From Symsagittifera roscoffensis (Eukaryota > Xenacoelomorpha > Acoela > Convolutidae), in contig NC_087066.1 of the NCBI RefSeq assembly GCF_963678635.1, forward strand, positions 8,461,954 to 8,525,953: DNA of 64,000 bases, given 5' to 3'. Every line of letters begins with the position of its first letter. The stretch's first letter is position 1. The notes below the pieces were generated by a model. It searched no databases. It saw only the letters and a list, made by a program, of their open reading frames with translations, and was not told the DNA's origin. The position numbers were made by a program, and so were the translations under genes. Below, in pieces: positions 54,501-60,500 of this stretch.

Positions 54501-57500
54501 ATGAATAAACTTAAAAGAATTTTAGACAAACTGGATGCTGAGAACATGGCAATATCGCTCGACAAGAGTAATTTCGGTTGTAAACAGGTCGAATGGTTGG
54601 GTTATGTCATAAATGAATATGGAACAATTCCAATGCAAAAGAAAACAGAAGCTATTTTACAACTACGTCACCCGAAAACGTTCAAACAGCTCAAAGTTTT
54701 ATGGGGTCAATATACCACCTAAATAAATTTTTTCCCAAACTAGCACAATTGTGCACACCGCTCCGCCCATTGCTATCTATCGAAAACAAAATCCATTTTA
54801 CATGGGACGAGACTCATGGAAAAGCTTTTAAAAACATATTAGAAGCAGTTCATAATATAACAAAAAATCGTCATTTTGTAAGTGGGCGGGAAACACGTGT
54901 GGTCTGCGACGCTAGCCGTGATGGTATCGGATGTGCGTTGGAACAGGAAACGCCGGATGGCTGGGCAACAATTCCTTATGCCTCACGCTTTCTTAATGCA
55001 TGCGAAAATAAACACTCAGTCAATGAATTAGAACTGCTAGCCGCAGTTTGGGCAATAGAGCATTCTAAGTACTACCTATTCGGTAGAAGATTCACCCTAA
55101 TCACCGACCACCAAGCCCTTATTAGTGCACTACAATGCGATAAAAATCATAAAATTTATCAAAGCAGACTAACCAGATGGATAGACCGGTTACTGCCATT
55201 TGACTTTGATATAAAACACCTTGCGGGTAGTAAAATGGGGCTAATCGATTATACATCAAGGCACCCAGTAGGAAAACCTCAACCGCCCGCGTACTGGGAT
55301 GAACATTTTGTGGTCGCCCTTATTGACGATTTCATAGCATGTCTCGAATTCCAAGATAGCGCAAACGCAAATTTAGAAATGAACTCAAACCCAAACGGAT
55401 TTCTAGGCACGCAAAAGCTCAACCGGAACGAGAACGGTCTTGCTTCAAATTCGCATTCAATGCAGTATACGTTCACTGTGAATAGTCAATTGCCAAAATT
55501 CAGTCGTATTCAACATCATACAAATTCCAAAAAGTTATTTCCGATTCTGAACAGATATTAAACATAAACGAATCCAATTACACTATGGACAGGCAACTAA
55601 ACACTGCGTCCGGTATGTCATTACCACCATTTAAACGCATTCTACGAAAGTATTACAACGGAACCCAATCAACAATCTCATTCCATCCTAAGAACATTTC
55701 ATCCTTCGACACGTTCAAAGGACTACATAAGGACTTAACGTTCAGCAGTACTTCCCATCAGGTCATACCATCGGAAGACAGTTTCACATTCAAACGTTTG
55801 CCCAAGGATCAAGCCTGCCAAACAACCCAAGCGGAGGAGGAGACCACGCCACAAACCTGTCTGGCCACAACACTGTCCGAGGAGGAGGACATCCCAATGT
55901 ATAGGCGCCAACTTAGGAACGTATTTGATAGTTCCTTTATAGCAGCCACCACGAAAAAGGATAGATCGCTAAATCCCTTGCTGAACATGGTGAGAGGACA
56001 GAAGTGGGAAACATTGAAGTCATGTTACGGACCGTACTTCTACAATGTGCGACACAGACTGTCAGTTAGAGATGGTATACTACTGTACGATGTCAGAGCA
56101 GTCATACCGAAGCAGCTGAGACAAATCCTTGTGGACTCGCTCTATCTCACACACCCGGGCCAAGGCGGAACGCTCGAAGCAGCCAAAAACGTGTGTTATC
56201 CGTACCTGCATCAGGATCGTGGCCACGACACAAAATTGCAAAGAGTGCCGACAAAAAGGTAAAAACTTAAAGGTCATCTCAGGAAAACATCATTTTACGG
56301 CGCCAGACGCGGTGGTAGAACCTAACGAAGAAATCCAATTAGATTTCGCGGGGCCGCTGCCAGACGAAATGAAAAGGATGTCTACATACTGGTAGGGATC
56401 GATCAATTTTCACGTTTCCCATCGGCCAAAGTAGTAACAAATAATATGGCGGACACAATAATTCGGTTTATGCAAACACACATTCTCAACCACGGGGTCG
56501 CGCGAAACGTTCGATGTGATCAAGCACAGGCATTTAGAGCGAAAAAAAATATGTTATATTGTAAAAATAACAATATAAAACTAATATTTGCACCCATAGA
56601 CGACTAATTAGAACACTTAAACCAAGACTCTCGGTCATGAAAATCGATAACCGAAATAAACCGCATAAACTTGCATCAGATGTGGCCGAATTAATTGAAG
56701 CCTTGAGAATAACACCAAATACCACTACAAAAATAACACCATTCGAAGCGCAATTTGGTCGAAAACACAATAATTTGAACGCTCTCGCGAACAGAACAGA
56801 CAGTTAACAAAATACTAATGAACTGAAAAAATGAACAATTTTTGTGAAGCAATTTGAAAAAAAAAGACAAAATGAGAAAATGGGGCGGACTAATGAGGGC
56901 ATAAGCTAGTTTATAGACAAAAAACCTCGGCGGCCTTGGATCAATTCGATTAATTGTTCACATTTACCTCTTCTTTTTCCTTCTTCAGCGTCCCAATAGT
57001 TTCCTCGTGTTTCTCTTTTTCCGAGTTAATCTGCCTGAAAAAAAAAACACTGTTGACTGTAAAAAAGAGTTGAAAATGCTTTAGTGCTAAAAACATGCTT
57101 AATGCACAATCGTGAGAATTTTCCCAAATTATAATAAATTTCTCGAACACAAATTTTTGCGAATCTTCAATAAGGTGATTCATACTTTTCATTCTCTGGG
57201 TCATCAACTCTGAAAACATAACTTCAAATACAGTATTTTGACAGCAAAAACAAAATCAAAGATTTTTTTCGCAGCAGCTTTATTTGGCAAGACAACGCAT
57301 TTATCATTGAAGCTAATTCATTAGACTTTTCTATCCTATCTTTGTAATGGCGACTGGAATACACCAGACGAACTACAAACGAACCGAAAACTTTTATATA
57401 GCTCCTGGCTACTTTCGGTAGGTTTATATGGTGGGGGATTCATAACTTCGACTGGCTGCTATACCACCATTAAGAGGATACCATGAATGTTACAGGGACT

Positions 57501-60500
57501 CACTGTTGTATGTGGGTGAGCTCAGCTGTGATGCGGGTGTTGTCCATTTGCGTGTTGTGTAGTTGGGTTCTCAACTCCTCAATCTGGTCCCTCTTTGCCT
57601 CCACTTCTGACTCCAGTCTCTGCACCACCTGAGTCTTGGCTGCCAGATCCTCACGCAAAGACTCCAGCTACACAATGAAAGACGCTCAAGCAATGATCTT
57701 TTATACTGGACGCTTGAGTAAGATTTCAATTCACAAAGAAACACCATACTTTAAATGATCCCATGTCATTCGGCTCTATTCAAACATACCCTGTGCTACT
57801 CTACCCTATGAAATTCCTAGGGAACATTGTACATAGGAAAGAGTAGATAGAGGCAACTTATATAAAACAGATACCATTTGAATCACTTCCTTTGCGTACT
57901 TTCGACCAATGAGACAATTATTTGGATCAATTAACTTGACCTTGACTTATGTTTTTTAAATGGCAGACTATTCTCTATTACATATCAGATGACCTTTACT
58001 GACCTTGTCCTGAGCTATGAGTTTGTCTGCACTGTTCTGTCTCTCCGACTCAAACTTCGCACTCAACTCTTTCCTGTCCGCCTTCTCAGCTGCCAAATCA
58101 CTAAAACATAGCCCAGAAAATAGTGTCAACAACTTAAACTACTTCTGAGCATTTCCTGGCCAATTTGAGAGGGAGGCATGGATGCAAAGATGGCTTGACG
58201 CCATTAGCATGCTGCCAGTCAGGAGTCGGATGCATCATTGGAGGGCGGCGTCCTTTGAATCCAATATGTTCGCGCAATTAGCCCCCTACAAAAAAAATTA
58301 AGTTGAGTTGTGTGCATGACTCACTCCATTAGTTTTGCCTTCTCCTCCTGCAGCCTCTGCATGTCTCCCTTCAGTCTGTGCAGTCCATTCTCCATCTCCG
58401 CCTTCTCCCTACTCCTCTCCTCCAACTGGTGACTCAACTGCACATTCTTGTTTGTCAACTCATCTATCTGCAACACCAACACACATTACAAAGCAAATTC
58501 AACACAAAGATAGCCGGCTGCTGTGCATGTAGCTCAGAAAGTTCCGGCCACAATCATAATTTGAATTTTAAAAAATCAAGAAAAATCAAGCAAAAAAAAA
58601 TTCATTTGTGGACCGCTTCATTACAGGTGACCAAATGGCCACACTGCATCACATGCGCGAAAACTATATGCGTGAAACGGAGTTCAAGGCCTACTGAAAA
58701 ACAATAGCCAACAGGAACAGAGTAAATCAATACAAAGAAACAAAAAATCTTCAATTTTCGAATTTATATATGGCCTTGAAGCTCGTCGAATTTCTAGAAC
58801 AATTTATGATTGACAGTTTTTTTTGATACACAGTTTTTTTTTGTTTACTGGAAAAAGTCTAGTATCCGATTGCAATACCCTTGCTAATCGCAAGGTTAAT
58901 AATTATTTAATTTTGAGAAAACTGGATTGATAGGTACTCTTTTTATTCCTCCGGGAAATCTCACAAAATCCTCTTTCAAACTTAGAAGTCGATCGCGTTT
59001 TTGCTGTTCAATAGTTTCCAATAAAAAATTAAAAGTCAAACCGCGAAAAATCAAATCTGAGCGTAAACTAATTTTAAGATTTTTCCTGAACAAAAAGAAA
59101 AAAATCATCACGACGTATATAAGAGTCTTTACTTCATTCATCGACTCTTATACAACAGAATAAAGAAAAAGTTTAAAATATACAAAACTTTTCTTGTACA
59201 AATATTAAACAGAAGCAAGGTAGAAGCACCTGCTCGTGTAGGCTGTTCTGTTCGGCCAAGTTCTCCTCCAGCTGGTGGGCTAGACTGGTGTCGTCTGTGC
59301 CCATCAGATCCTTCCCAGTCCCACTCGCCCGACTCTGGTCTGCCCTGCTGAACACTTATGAGTTAAAACGGACTGTATATATTTTACTACTTATCCTTAT
59401 TACAAAATATCAATATATTTTACCAAGTATGAACTCATTTATATTTAGTCCTTTAGAGGGGTGGGTATTCGTTTTCGTTACAAGGCACCATAGGGGAACA
59501 GAAAAGGAGACCCGCTAAAACTTACGGTGTCTCCAATTTATAAAATTATGCGACTATTGATGAAACAAAAATTCCATTCATGTACCAAAAAAGCGGGAGA
59601 AAAAAGCAGTCCTAGCATGAATTCCTACTAGCTTTATGATTACTATTAACAAAATGAAATCATATTAATGAACCCTATTTTTATTGCCCTACAAATCATC
59701 TGAGGATCTCAAAATCGATTGTATTATGTACAGCATAAAAATCTGCGCATAATTATTGAAATTGCAACATGTAGGTAAGACTCGAAAACAACATTCTCTT
59801 AATTCCATTAAGTAACCTTAATTTTGCCAAATCACTGAATATTCAGCCTACCTGTTGTGATGTGAGTGGAGACTCTCGTTCCTAGACACTGCACGAGGGG
59901 AGTTCAAAGTGGACAGGTGCTCCGCCTAAACGGAGATCCAAAACAATATTAATCATATAGAGGGTTCAGTGTTGATGGTTAAGTAGGGGTTCTTTAGATA
60001 AAACATTAAAAGACTAAAAATGTTCTCTATTCAAAAAGAAAGCTTTTTTCAGACTTGGCAAAAATTTGAATGGATATGAACTATCACTGAAATGAAACTT
60101 CGACTGAAAATCTGCCCACTATTTCAGGAAGAGTTTAGGCTTCAATGTTATAGCGAATAAAGTGTTCAGACTGGATCAAAAACGTTTGCATCATTACTTG
60201 CCTATTTCATCTTTTAGACCTCGGTTGTATGTTTAAAAGCACATGGCTCTTTTTCCTTGCCCCCCCCTCCCCTCAAAACCTCATTTGTATTCAGTATTAG
60301 TGGCTTTAGAAGGCTGTGCACGCAATTACGGTTGGATTATGTAAATAAGTGCAGCTTAGGGTATGATCCATTCACTTACACTCTTGAGTTTGGAGTGTGC
60401 CTCGTTGAGTTGCATCTGCAGCTGTCTGACCTGCCTCTGGGCCTCCTCTCTCTCCCCCACCTCCCTCGTCAACTCCCTCTCCACTTTGCCCAGCTGGGTC

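Larger units (their letters stand above)
52100..56810 (+). mobile_element. Decayed Ty3/gypsy-type LTR retrotransposon
   Basis: In order: gag remnant with zinc knuckles, aspartic protease, reverse transcriptase, RNase H, integrase. Order RT-RH-IN is that of Ty3/gypsy. Several frame changes and stops and a missing piece of integrase show it is dead. A purine-rich tract (aaaatggggcgga, about 56878) may be the polypurine tract, with the 3' LTR missing or cut to less than 60 bp before exon 7. It is antisense to the host gene. Confidence 0.85.
50673..56967 (-). other. Intron 7 with MITE and retrotransposon
   Basis: The first 450 bp after exon 8 (reading leftward from the retrotransposon side) and the 56.81-56.97 kb strip are unique AT-rich sequence. 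The remainder is the two mobile elements described separately. Confidence 0.7.

Noticed and set aside
56820-56960. 3' LTR of the retrotransposon
   Set aside because: No sequence here matches the candidate 5' LTR region, and only about 60-90 bp are available before exon 7.
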